Below are positions 35,359 through 44,253 of a stretch of DNA of 64,000 nt, piece after piece. The DNA comes from Roseimarinus sp035271585. Lineage in GTDB: Bacteria; Bacteroidota; Bacteroidia; Bacteroidales; Prolixibacteraceae. A program made the position numbers and the translations under genes. The stretch lies in contig DATERL010000085.1 of NCBI GenBank assembly GCA_035271585.1, positions 3,156 to 67,155 of the forward strand. Reading direction: 5' to 3'. Below the pieces are notes generated by a model. That model ran no database searches. It had not been told where the DNA came from and saw nothing but the letters and a program-made list of their open reading frames with translations. Within the stretch, counting starts at the first letter, position 1. Each line of letters starts with the position of its first letter.

Positions 35359-36465
35359 ATGAAGCAAGTGTTTCGATGGATTATTTTTTTGTTTTCGTTA
35401 TTTATTATTATTGGGATTTTAATTTGTTGCTTTTATGAAAGAGATAAACCCCCTGTTACTGAAATTAAAAAGGCGCGCGATTTAATTACTTTAGCGCGCA
35501 GTGCAGGTGCCGATAAATTTGCTTCTACAATTTATATAAATGCGGTTTCGGCATACGACTCAGCTATGCACTGCTGGAATATAGAAAATGAAAAGCTCGC
35601 TTTTTTTCGAAATCATGACAAAACTCGCGAATGGGCACTTGAAGCTAATGGATTGGCCGAAAACGCGACCAAGCAGAGCAAGGATAATTCTGCACGAATA
35701 AAAAGTAAGTTGTCGGTTCATTTTCAGGAAACTGAAAAAAACATGAAACGATACCAAAATAAATTCAGTAATATTCCTCAACCCGAATCTGTAAGGCAAA
35801 TTTTCCGAAAGGGTGAAATTCAATTTAACGAGGCACATTTGGCTTACGAAAAAGGAGATTTCAACTTGGCCAGTTCTAAACTAAATGATGCTACTCAGAA
35901 TATAAACAAAGCACACAACTTTTTATTAAACCATGTGCACAATTATTTTCAAGCTTATGAAAACTGGAAAGCATGGGTTGACGAATCGATCGCTTTATCA
36001 AAAAAACAGAAGAAGAGTTGTATTGTTATTGATAAGTTTGGACATGAATGCTTTTTATATCAAAATGGACAATTAAAAGCCACTTTCGAAGCCGATTTAG
36101 GTAAAAACTGGATTGGAAATAAAATGTTTCAGGACGACCACACTACCCCTGAAGGAAAATACAAGATTATTGAAAAAAAGCAAAATGGAAAAACCCGCTA
36201 TCACAAAGCACTATTAATAAATTATCCAAATCAGGAAGATATTATTCGTTTTGAAAAGAATAAAAAAAATGGAACAATATCTGCCCGGAAGAAAATAGGT
36301 GGACTGATTGAAATTCATGGACAAGGCGGACAGGGAGCCGATTGGACGCAGGGATGTGTCGCACTATCAGACAACGACATGGATCGTTTGTTTGCTCTTG
36401 TTGAAAAAGGTACACCTGTAATTATTGTTGGTTCGACCCGAACGGTTGAGGAAATCCTAAAATAA
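35359..36465 (+). CDS. L,D-transpeptidase with N-terminal helical DUF4398-like domain
   Basis: 368 residues from ATG 35359. N-terminal membrane anchor (about 5-25), then a helical domain with ARDLITLARSAGADKFASTI and further charged helices (to about residue 215), similar in pattern to the lipoprotein encoded just before. The C-terminal YkuD domain has the L,D-transpeptidase core: EIHGQGG with catalytic-site His, and Cys333 in WTQGCVALSD. The usual motif is (S/T)HGC(I/V)R; here His is Gln and Arg is Ala, so activity or substrate may differ. Expected to act in the periplasm on peptidoglycan tetrapeptides. Followed 12 bases later by a second transpeptidase. Confidence 0.85.
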   Translation: MKQVFRWIIFLFSLFIIIGILICCFYERDKPPVTEIKKARDLITLARSAGADKFASTIYINAVSAYDSAMHCWNIENEKLAFFRNHDKTREWALEANGLAENATKQSKDNSARIKSKLSVHFQETEKNMKRYQNKFSNIPQPESVRQIFRKGEIQFNEAHLAYEKGDFNLASSKLNDATQNINKAHNFLLNHVHNYFQAYENWKAWVDESIALSKKQKKSCIVIDKFGHECFLYQNGQLKATFEADLGKNWIGNKMFQDDHTTPEGKYKIIEKKQNGKTRYHKALLINYPNQEDIIRFEKNKKNGTISARKKIGGLIEIHGQGGQGADWTQGCVALSDNDMDRLFALVEKGTPVIIVGSTRTVEEILK

Positions 36466-36477
36466 TTGCAATATAAG

Positions 36478-37170
36478 ATGATGAAATTCAACTTTAAAAA
36501 TTTGCTTACGAAAACTGGTATTGCCAAGCTTAAATGGCCAATAATAATTACATGTTTATTATTGATCATATTTACAATTCCAGGACGCCTTCAGAACGGT
36601 TTCACCCATTTGGTGAACAACTTACAGTTTCACATGGTAAAGGCCGACAGTACAATAATTGCAACAGAAACCGACAAGCTAAACAAAAGCATTGCTAAGC
36701 TCAATAAAAACCTAGATACCTACATTCCTAAAAAACATTACCTGATTGTGAACAGTACCGATAATGAATTTATGCTTTACAAAGGTACAGAGATGATTAG
36801 AAAAGGAACATGCTCAACCGGGAGTTACATGTTGCTCGAAAAAAACGAAAAAGAACGATGGCTGTTTAAAACCCCAAAGGGCGAGTTTAGCATCAGAAAT
36901 AAAACAACAGACCCTGTTTGGAAAAGGCCCGACTGGGCTTTTGTTGAAGAAGGATTGCCGATACCTTCACCCAATCACCCTTCGCGTTTTGAATATGGCG
37001 TATTGGGCGATTATGCACTTTATTTGGGAGACGGCTACATGATACATGGAACGCTATGGCAGCGCTATCTTGGACTTCCGGTAACACATGGTTGTATTCG
37101 AATGAATGATGAAGACCTGCGTGTTGTTTACCAAAATATGTCAATCGGTTCAAAAGTTTTTATTTATTAG
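36478..37170 (+). CDS. L,D-transpeptidase, canonical motif
   Basis: 230 residues from ATG 36478 (ATG 36481 is equally possible; the frame before it opens only with TTG). N-terminal membrane anchor (about 13-33), a short helical stretch, then a YkuD domain starting KHYLIVNSTDNEFMLYKGTE and ending with the canonical IHGTLWQRYLGLPVTHGCIR, catalytic Cys206. Contains a region like those of ErfK/YbiS enzymes (GEFSIRNKTTDPVWKRPDW). Likely forms 3-3 cross-links or attaches proteins to peptidoglycan. Ends 10 bases before the next gene, so the three genes 35359-37954 are operonic. Confidence 0.9.
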   Translation: MMKFNFKNLLTKTGIAKLKWPIIITCLLLIIFTIPGRLQNGFTHLVNNLQFHMVKADSTIIATETDKLNKSIAKLNKNLDTYIPKKHYLIVNSTDNEFMLYKGTEMIRKGTCSTGSYMLLEKNEKERWLFKTPKGEFSIRNKTTDPVWKRPDWAFVEEGLPIPSPNHPSRFEYGVLGDYALYLGDGYMIHGTLWQRYLGLPVTHGCIRMNDEDLRVVYQNMSIGSKVFIY

Positions 37171-37180
37171 TGTTTTAATA

Positions 37181-37954
37181 ATGAGAAACAAAATCAAATA
37201 CTTTCTATGGTCATTGTTAGCTCTAATAGCAGCTAGCGGCCTATTCTTTTCGGTATCATCACCCCTAAGGTATCGAAATCAGATTCATAAAATAACCCTA
37301 TCTGATAGCTTATTGATAAGTAACTTTTCACCCGTATTTTATAACGCTTTATTAAAACCGTTAATAAAAGAACAAGCCTACAAACAAGCTTTGTTGCAAA
37401 TGGCCGGACTTGACTCAATAGGGCTTTCAATTGACCTGAGCGACAGTACGGCAAAGCTTACCTTGAAAGGGGTTGAAATTCACAGTTCGGCAATTAGCGA
37501 CTTCTCGATTGATCCGGTATTAAAAGGAATACGCTTAAACGATTATCAGAAAATATTCTCAAAACCATTGACGAAAGTTGGCTTTTATTCTTCGCTGATG
37601 AAAGATCCAATCGTTGTGAAAAAAGCGCCAAAAACACCTGAAGAAGCCCTCGCCATGGCAACGCTCCCCGACAGTATTCCGACTGAACCGGCTTACTTTT
37701 GGCTTGAATTGGATTATGGCATTCGCTTGATTATTGTACAGGATCAATGGAATGGTCAAAAAGAGAATCAAATGAAAAGAAAATATATTGGAGACCTTCG
37801 AAAACTGAAACGGAAAAACTTCATCAAATCATTTTTAAAACCTGCTCAAGTTAGCTACACACCTACAATAGTAATTAAAACTAAGGCCACCGAGGTAAGG
37901 GCAATTTATAGGGCTTTACCTCATAATGCAAAAGTAGTTACCAGGTTACCGTAA
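37181..37954 (+). CDS. Membrane-anchored protein of unknown function in the L,D-transpeptidase operon
   Basis: 257 residues from ATG 37181; an overlapping longer frame from 37106 is rejected because it would run into the previous gene and put 25 residues ahead of the membrane helix. One N-terminal membrane helix (about 6-27), the rest probably periplasmic. Seen: SIGLSIDLSDSTAKLTLKGV (beta-strand-like), a Pro/Ala-rich stretch VVKKAPKTPEEALAMATLPD, then YFWLELDYGIRLIIVQDQW and a basic region before a C-terminal strand. I do not recognise a family. Close linkage to two L,D-transpeptidases suggests a partner or scaffold. Confidence 0.7.
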   Translation: MRNKIKYFLWSLLALIAASGLFFSVSSPLRYRNQIHKITLSDSLLISNFSPVFYNALLKPLIKEQAYKQALLQMAGLDSIGLSIDLSDSTAKLTLKGVEIHSSAISDFSIDPVLKGIRLNDYQKIFSKPLTKVGFYSSLMKDPIVVKKAPKTPEEALAMATLPDSIPTEPAYFWLELDYGIRLIIVQDQWNGQKENQMKRKYIGDLRKLKRKNFIKSFLKPAQVSYTPTIVIKTKATEVRAIYRALPHNAKVVTRLP

Positions 37955-38069
37955 AAAATGTGCCCAAAAAACCACCAATTTCAACTTTATGTTGTAAGTG
38001 AATTAAAGGTATTAATTAATTATCAGAATTAAAAAATAGCAATATCTGGCTTGCCTAACTTGCTTCATT

Positions 38070-39326
38070 TTATTCAAACGAAATGGCTTCAATTGGAGTA
38101 ATCTTCGAAATAAACATCGAAGGGAGAATAATCATGAGAACAATCGAAACCAATGTGGCGAGGTTTAGCAGCACAATGTAAAAGAAGTTAAGAAAGATGG
38201 GCACCATATCGATATAGTACGATTCGGGGTCAAGTTTAATAACTCCCGTAAAATGTTGCAACAGGCACAATCCAATACCAACAAGGTTTCCCCAAAAAAG
38301 CCCACGCGTGGTGAGCAGTACGCTGAGGTACATAAATACTTTACGGATGCTGTAATTTGAATATCCCAATGCTTTCAAAATGCCAATCATGCGGGTACGT
38401 TCAACAATAATGATGAGCAAACCCGAGATCATATTTATGCCGGCCACGCCAATCATCAAAAACAGTAAAACCCACACATTCAGATCCAATACTTCGAGCC
38501 AATCGAACAACATCGGATATTTGCGATCAATGCTATACACCTTGAGCATTGATTGCTCCGACGCATTATTCAGCGTTACTTCACGCAAGCGACTAAAAAC
38601 CGGTTCAAGTTGTTCAAAATCGTCAATATAAATTTCGTAGCCCGAGATCTCGGTGTTATGCCAAGCATTTAGCAATTGCACTTGTTGTAAATCACCCAAT
38701 ACATAAAGCTCATCGAACTCATTCATGCTGGTGCGGTAAATACCACTTATTGAAAATCGACGATTACGAGGACCACTTTCACCTTCGTTAAAAAAATAAC
38801 AGTACAGGTAATCCCCAATTGTAAGTTGAAGTAGCTGCGAAACTTTCTCCGAAATAATAACGTCGTTGCTGCGTGCAGTTGCCGAAAGTTGGGGCAAAAC
38901 CCCTTCAATCAGATTTTTTTCAAAAAAACGCCAATCGTAGCCGGTGCAAACTCCTTTCAAAACCATGCCATGAATCTCGGTGTCGGTTTTAATGATACCA
39001 GGTTTAGTTGCATATTGCTGAATATGTTTCACATGCTCAACCTGCAGGTATTTTTCAATTAAAAACGAATCAATTTTAATCGGTGTCGTTTCGAACGAGA
39101 GGTTAGAATCGTAGTTTACAACCTGATAATGAGCACCAAACCCGATAGCTTTTTCGCGAATTTCTTTTTTGAACCCAAGCAATATGGCTACCGAAATAAT
39201 CATTACAGCCAATCCCAGCGAAATACTGCCAACAGCAATTGAAACAATTTTACTGGCAATACCCTTTTCTTTATCTGTTTTCTTTTGAGAAAAGACCTTG
39301 CGTGCTATGAATAATTCTACATTCAA
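38070..39326 (-). CDS. FtsX-family ABC transporter permease (LolE/MacB-like)
   Basis: 418 residues. One N-terminal membrane helix (about 25-50), a large periplasmic domain, and three C-terminal helices: the LolC/LolE/MacB layout. N-terminus VELFIARKVFSQKK and later ILKALGYSNYSIRKVFMYLS (coupling-helix region) are typical. Members extract lipoproteins from the inner membrane or act in mechanotransmission; with no ATPase gene adjacent, the exact system is open. Starts 5 bases after the flippase-like gene, so the two are co-transcribed. Confidence 0.88.
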   Translation of the reverse strand: MNVELFIARKVFSQKKTDKEKGIASKIVSIAVGSISLGLAVMIISVAILLGFKKEIREKAIGFGAHYQVVNYDSNLSFETTPIKIDSFLIEKYLQVEHVKHIQQYATKPGIIKTDTEIHGMVLKGVCTGYDWRFFEKNLIEGVLPQLSATARSNDVIISEKVSQLLQLTIGDYLYCYFFNEGESGPRNRRFSISGIYRTSMNEFDELYVLGDLQQVQLLNAWHNTEISGYEIYIDDFEQLEPVFSRLREVTLNNASEQSMLKVYSIDRKYPMLFDWLEVLDLNVWVLLFLMIGVAGINMISGLLIIIVERTRMIGILKALGYSNYSIRKVFMYLSVLLTTRGLFWGNLVGIGLCLLQHFTGVIKLDPESYYIDMVPIFLNFFYIVLLNLATLVSIVLMIILPSMFISKITPIEAISFE

Positions 39327-39331
39327 GAGCT

Positions 39332-40327
39332 TTATTTTTTTGGATGATATCCTTTATTTACAAATGGTACAACAATAAAGCAAATAGCACCACAAACCAA
39401 AATAAGCAAATTGGTGGTGGAATGTGCTAACAAGGCAAATATTTTACCATCGACACTTTCAATACCATACATGTTTAATGCTTTCTCGGCCATAAAGTGC
39501 CAGGCTCCAATGCCTCCTTGCACAGGTGCTACCATGGCCATACTGGTAAATACAAAAGTTGTTAAAGCCGAAATAATATCGAGGTGACGGGTAGCGTCGA
39601 GGCTTAAAATGTACATGTAAAGCATCATAAAATACATCAGCCAAATAAAAATGGTATGGCCAATGTAGGCTTTGTACCTGCGCATGGCTAAAATCGATTT
39701 TATTCCATGGGTGAAACCAATAAACATTTCTTCGATCTTATTTTTTTTACCTTTTCGATTCGATAAGTACAGGTATACAAAAATCCCCGATAAAAGCAGC
39801 ACCAGCGATACCCACAAAATAGGCGAATGAAAAACATTAGACAGGTTTTTGCTTACTTGCGGATATTGTTTAATAAACCCAATTATTTTATCGAACTCGA
39901 GCAACAATACCACCATGATAATTACCAAAAGCATCAATACATCAACAATTCGCTCTGTAACTACGGTACCCAATAGCTTCGAGAAGCTGATTTTTTCGTA
40001 TTTCGACATTAAACCGCAACGCACAAACTCGCCTGCACGGGGCAAAAGCAAATTCATAAAATACGAAACCATAACAGCAATGAAAGCGTTTGAAGTGCGG
40101 GGATGCTCATCCAGTGGTTCAAGCGCAATTTTCCAGCGCAAGGTGCGGCTTAAATGACTTAGTAATCCCAAAATTAAAGCAATTACGATCCAAAAATAAT
40201 TAACATCGTTAACCAGTGTATGCCATATTCTTGTGAAATCTTGATCGCGGTAAACCAGCCAAAACAAGATTACTCCAAGTAAAGTAAAGACTAAATATTT
40301 TAAAGTATTAAGAATCTTTTTTTTCAA
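39332..40327 (-). CDS. Flippase-like / LPG-synthase-type membrane protein (UPF0104)
   Basis: 331 residues with seven to eight membrane helices. Family features: RTLRWKIALEP, NLLLPRAGEFVRCGLMSKYE, SKLLGTVVTERIVDVLML, and PVQGGIGAWHFMAEKAL. These proteins belong to the lysylphosphatidylglycerol-synthase membrane-domain family and are mostly of unknown substrate. The frame is open to TTG 40372, but a -7 box covers that codon, so TTG 40327 (LKKKILNTLKY) is the likelier start; no ATG is available. Confidence 0.85.
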   Translation of the reverse strand: MKKKILNTLKYLVFTLLGVILFWLVYRDQDFTRIWHTLVNDVNYFWIVIALILGLLSHLSRTLRWKIALEPLDEHPRTSNAFIAVMVSYFMNLLLPRAGEFVRCGLMSKYEKISFSKLLGTVVTERIVDVLMLLVIIMVVLLLEFDKIIGFIKQYPQVSKNLSNVFHSPILWVSLVLLLSGIFVYLYLSNRKGKKNKIEEMFIGFTHGIKSILAMRRYKAYIGHTIFIWLMYFMMLYMYILSLDATRHLDIISALTTFVFTSMAMVAPVQGGIGAWHFMAEKALNMYGIESVDGKIFALLAHSTTNLLILVCGAICFIVVPFVNKGYHPKK

Positions 40328-40369
40328 AACAGCCGAGATTATAAGATGCTTTACTAATTTTGCAAAACA

Positions 40370-40377
40370 CAAAAATA
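40370..40377 (-). promoter_or_regulatory. -7 box TATTTTTG for the flippase-permease operon
   Basis: Perfect TAnnTTTG match on the minus strand; it overlaps the longest possible start codon (40372) and so argues for the TTG at 40327. Confidence 0.45.
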
Positions 40378-40444
40378 CAATTAAGTTTCATTATACAATA
40401 AAGAACTTTTAATCATTAATTTGAAATGAGCGACCCCGACCCTT

Positions 40445-41224
40445 ATGGCAGTAGTAAAGGCAAAGAAAAATCTTGGCCAACACTTTCTTATCGATCAAAA
40501 TATTGCACGTAAGATAGTTGAAAGCCTTTCACCCGATTCTTCCAATGTATTGGAAATAGGACCGGGAATGGGCGTGCTTACGCAATATCTTTTTCAATCC
40601 GAAATCCAAAAAATCATTGCTCTCGATATCGATCGCGAATCGGTGGCCTATCTAAAAAATCATTATCCCAGTTTCGAAGACCAAATTCAACTCGGCGATT
40701 TTTTGCACATCGACCTCGCCCCTTTCTTTAATAATGAACCATTTTCAATAATTGGGAATTTTCCATATAACATTTCATCACAAATATTTTTCAAAGTACT
40801 CGATCACAAACATCGTGTAACCGAAGTGGTATGCATGGTTCAGAAAGAAGTGGCCGAGCGGCTTGCTGCCAAACCTGGCACCAGAGCAACTGGAATTTTG
40901 AGTATTCTACTTCAAGCATATTATAATATTGAGTATTTATTTACCGTACACGAAGATGTATTTCAACCTCCTCCGAAGGTAAAATCGGCTGTAATTCGTT
41001 TAACACGTAACGAAGTAACGAGCCTGGGATGCAACGAGGTACTATTTAAACAGCTGATAAAAGCCGCGTTTAATCAACGACGAAAGATGATACGCAACAG
41101 TTTAAAACCTTTTTTAAATAACCCAGGGTATGCATACCCATTTTTAGAAAAGCGCCCCGAACAACTGTCGATAGCCGATCTTATTGAATTGACAAATGCA
41201 ATTGAAAATGCTCAAAACCTTTAA
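40445..41224 (+). CDS. rsmA: 16S rRNA dimethyladenosine transferase
   Basis: Dimethylates the two adjacent adenines in helix 45 of 16S rRNA. Seen: KKNLGQHFLIDQNIARKIV, SAM-binding EIGPGMGVLT, and the catalytic NFPYNISSQI (N-(L/F)-P-Y form), then FQPPPKVKSAVIRL and the C-terminal helical domain. 259 residues. mgtE follows 2 bases after the stop. Confidence 0.97.
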   Translation: MAVVKAKKNLGQHFLIDQNIARKIVESLSPDSSNVLEIGPGMGVLTQYLFQSEIQKIIALDIDRESVAYLKNHYPSFEDQIQLGDFLHIDLAPFFNNEPFSIIGNFPYNISSQIFFKVLDHKHRVTEVVCMVQKEVAERLAAKPGTRATGILSILLQAYYNIEYLFTVHEDVFQPPPKVKSAVIRLTRNEVTSLGCNEVLFKQLIKAAFNQRRKMIRNSLKPFLNNPGYAYPFLEKRPEQLSIADLIELTNAIENAQNL

Positions 41225-41226
41225 GC

Positions 41227-42582
41227 ATGCTGAAGATTAACAGAGAATATATTGAAAAGCTTAAACTACTGATTGAAGACGAAAAAGATCAGGAATTATT
41301 AAGCTTGATAATTGACCTTCACCCGGCCGATATTGCCGAAATACTGGAGTCGCTCGCCATGGACGATGCCAAATACCTTTATCTATTGCTTGAAGGTGGC
41401 CTTGCTTCCGATGTTTTAGTTGAGATACCCGAAGACGATCGTAGGCGATTTTTAGCTGAACTGCCCGCCGAAATTATCGCGCGCCAGTACATCGAGTACA
41501 TGAATACCGATGATGCGGTTGACGTGCTAGGCGAATTATCAGAAGATAAGCAAGAAGAAGTTATAGCTTACATTGACGACCTAGAATATGCCGAGGATTT
41601 ATCGGAACTGCTAACCTACGACGAAGATACCGCTGGTGGTATAATGGCTGCCGAATTGGTGGCAGTAAACGAAAACTGGACCGTTCAAACCTGTTTAAAG
41701 GAAATTGGTCGCCAGGCCGAAGATATTGACGAGATATATTATGTGTATGTTATCGACGATCAAAATATTCTTAAAGGCGTATTGTCGCTTAAAAAACTGA
41801 TTCAATACCCAACACAAACCAACATCAACAATATTTATACTCGCGATGTAATTTCAAGCAAAACAGATGCTCCGCGTGATGAAGTAGCCCGAAAAATGGA
41901 AAAATACGACTTGGTTGCCTTACCGGTAATTGATGAAATGGGGCATTTAAAAGGTCGTATTACCATCGACGACGTGGTGGATATTATTCGCGAAGAAGCC
42001 GAAAAAGATTACCAAATGGCTTCGGGTATCATGGGTAATGTTTCGGGAATGAAAATTTGGAAACAAGCACGTGCCCGACTACCTTGGTTGTCGATAGGTT
42101 TTGCCGGCGAATTACTTGCTTCGAGGGTACTGGGATCTCACGAATCAACCTTCGTTATTATTCCAGGAATCGCATTTTTTATGCCTTTAATTGTTGCCAT
42201 GGGTGGTAATGTTGGTATACAATCAACATCAATTGTTTTGCAAAAACTGGCAGGACGATCAAATGATAGGGAGACACTGGGCTATAAATTACTTAGGGAA
42301 CTGGTGGTTGCCCTTGCCATGGCATTGTTTTTTTCTATTTTGCTCTTTTTGTTTAATCACTTTACCGGAAACAACAAGGTATTGACTTATACAGTTAGTG
42401 TAGCCCTTTTTATTGTTATTATTTTCGCTGCATTATTTGGCACATTGTTCCCGATAATACTAAATAAAATGAAAATTGATCCGGCAATAGCTACCGGGCC
42501 ATTTATTACAACAACAAACGACGTGCTTGGATTACTGATTTATATGTCGATTGGACAATATTTCTTTAATCTGTTTGGATAA
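41227..42582 (+). CDS. mgtE: Magnesium transporter MgtE
   Basis: Mg2+ channel, 451 residues: N-terminal helical N domain (DLHPADIAEILESL), two CBS domains (about 135-255, with DLVALPVIDEMGHLKGRITI), the plug helix, and five membrane helices with IPGIAFFMPLIVAMGGNVGIQ and DPAIATGPFITTTNDVLGLL that line the pore. Normal length. Starts 2 bases after rsmA, so both are in one operon; a physiological link (Mg2+ and ribosome biogenesis) is plausible. Confidence 0.97.
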   Translation: MLKINREYIEKLKLLIEDEKDQELLSLIIDLHPADIAEILESLAMDDAKYLYLLLEGGLASDVLVEIPEDDRRRFLAELPAEIIARQYIEYMNTDDAVDVLGELSEDKQEEVIAYIDDLEYAEDLSELLTYDEDTAGGIMAAELVAVNENWTVQTCLKEIGRQAEDIDEIYYVYVIDDQNILKGVLSLKKLIQYPTQTNINNIYTRDVISSKTDAPRDEVARKMEKYDLVALPVIDEMGHLKGRITIDDVVDIIREEAEKDYQMASGIMGNVSGMKIWKQARARLPWLSIGFAGELLASRVLGSHESTFVIIPGIAFFMPLIVAMGGNVGIQSTSIVLQKLAGRSNDRETLGYKLLRELVVALAMALFFSILLFLFNHFTGNNKVLTYTVSVALFIVIIFAALFGTLFPIILNKMKIDPAIATGPFITTTNDVLGLLIYMSIGQYFFNLFG

Positions 42583-42724
42583 AATAACTTAATCAATCAT
42601 TTCAAGTTTTTTGTTTTGATTGTTGCAAAATCATTGGTATTTTCAAGCAAAATTTATGGGTTTATAAATTTATTGAAATTATATTGCCATATATACTTGT
42701 TCTATTTATAAAATCACATTGTAA

Positions 42725-44248
42725 ATGAGTAGTTTAAAAAAAATTAAATCAGCACTTATTTCAGTTTATCACAAAGAGAGGGTTGATGAAATCGTTAAAA
42801 AATTGGACTCACTTGGAGTTAAAATTTATTCAACCGGCGGTACAAAAAGTTTTATCGAAGATTTAGGACTTACTGTGAACTCAGTTGAAGCATTAACCGG
42901 TTATCCCTCAATTTTAGGAGGAAGAGTAAAAACCCTGCATCCGAAAGTATTTGGTGGCATATTAGCCCGCCGCGAAAACGATGGCGACATTGCACAACTT
43001 TCGGAATACGAAATACCTGAAATTGACTTGGTTATTGTCGATTTATATCCTTTTGAAGACACCGTAGCATCGGGTGCTGACCATGCCGATATCATTGAGA
43101 AAATCGACATTGGCGGTATTGCGCTCATCAGGGGAGCCGCTAAAAATTATAACGATGTAATCATCGTTCCATCAATGGCACAATATGACGATTTGCTGAC
43201 TTTGCTCGATGAGAAAAAAGGGGAATCGGATTTGGCCGACCGCGAAAAATTCGCATTGAATGCTTTTGCAACCTCATCGCATTACGACAGTGCAATCTTT
43301 AACTATTTCAACCAAGGAAAAGAAGATCTTCTCAGGGTAAGCTTTAACAGCAGTAGTGTGTTACGATATGGCGAAAATCCACATCAACGCGGAGTGTTCT
43401 TTGGAAAAATCGACGATTTGTTCGACAAAATTCATGGTAAAGAAATTTCGTACAACAACCTGCTCGATATTGATGCCGCCGTTAGTTTGATCGATGAGTT
43501 CAACGAAACAACTTTTGCCATACTAAAACACAATAACGCTTGCGGTTGTGCTTCACGCAAAAAATTAATCGATGCGTGGAAAGATGCCCTAGCCGGCGAT
43601 CCGGTTTCGGCATTTGGCGGTGTATTGATCACCAACGCAACAATTGACGCAGAAACGGCAACAGAAATTAATAAATTGTTTTTCGAAGTGGTTATTGCTC
43701 CCGCATACGACGAAGCAGCGCTTCAAATATTGGAATCGAAAAAGAACCGAATTATTTTGGTGCGCAAAAATATTGAAATATCGAAAACACAGTACCGCAG
43801 CGTATTGAACGGCGTTTTGTACCAAGATAGAGATATGAAAAAAGAATGCGCCAAAGATTTGACCCCCGTAACCAAAATCCAAGCGACTGCTGCCGAAGTT
43901 GAAGATTTGCTTTTTGCCAATAAACTAGTAAAACAATCAAAATCGAATACAATCGTTCTGGCAAAAAACAAACAACTATTGGCTAGTGGAGTTGGTGAAA
44001 CCTCACGTGTCGACGCGTTAAAACATGCTATCGAAAAAGCTGAAAGTTTTGGCTTCGATATGAAAGGATCCGTAATGTCATCAGATGCATTTTTCCCGTT
44101 TCCCGACTGTGTTGAAATTGCTTATGGCGTTGGAGTCAAAAGCGTTATTCACCCTGGAGGTTCGGTTCGGGATCAAGATTCAATAGATTTTTGTAACGAG
44201 AATAACATGTCAATGGTAATTACAGGCACCCGCCACTTCAAACATTAA
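42725..44248 (+). CDS. purH: Bifunctional AICAR transformylase / IMP cyclohydrolase
   Basis: Last two steps of purine synthesis. N-terminal MGS-like cyclohydrolase domain (about 1-190) with STGGTKSFIED, GGRVKTLHPKVFGGILARR and IDIGGIALIRGAAKN; C-terminal transformylase domain with RYGENPHQRG, the catalytic KHNNACG and SDAFFPFPDCVEIA. 507 residues, normal. Five bases before mreB; the purH-mreB order is common in Bacteroidota. Confidence 0.98.
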   Translation: MSSLKKIKSALISVYHKERVDEIVKKLDSLGVKIYSTGGTKSFIEDLGLTVNSVEALTGYPSILGGRVKTLHPKVFGGILARRENDGDIAQLSEYEIPEIDLVIVDLYPFEDTVASGADHADIIEKIDIGGIALIRGAAKNYNDVIIVPSMAQYDDLLTLLDEKKGESDLADREKFALNAFATSSHYDSAIFNYFNQGKEDLLRVSFNSSSVLRYGENPHQRGVFFGKIDDLFDKIHGKEISYNNLLDIDAAVSLIDEFNETTFAILKHNNACGCASRKKLIDAWKDALAGDPVSAFGGVLITNATIDAETATEINKLFFEVVIAPAYDEAALQILESKKNRIILVRKNIEISKTQYRSVLNGVLYQDRDMKKECAKDLTPVTKIQATAAEVEDLLFANKLVKQSKSNTIVLAKNKQLLASGVGETSRVDALKHAIEKAESFGFDMKGSVMSSDAFFPFPDCVEIAYGVGVKSVIHPGGSVRDQDSIDFCNENNMSMVITGTRHFKH

Positions 44249-44253
44249 TATTT

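Noticed and set aside
37106..37180. Longer N-terminus for the unknown protein at 37.2 kb
   Set aside because: It would overlap the L,D-transpeptidase gene by 65 bases and place extra residues before the membrane helix.
40435..40521. Short open frame beginning ATG AGC GAC just before rsmA
   Set aside because: Out of frame with and overlapping the conserved rsmA N-terminus; no sign of being a real peptide.
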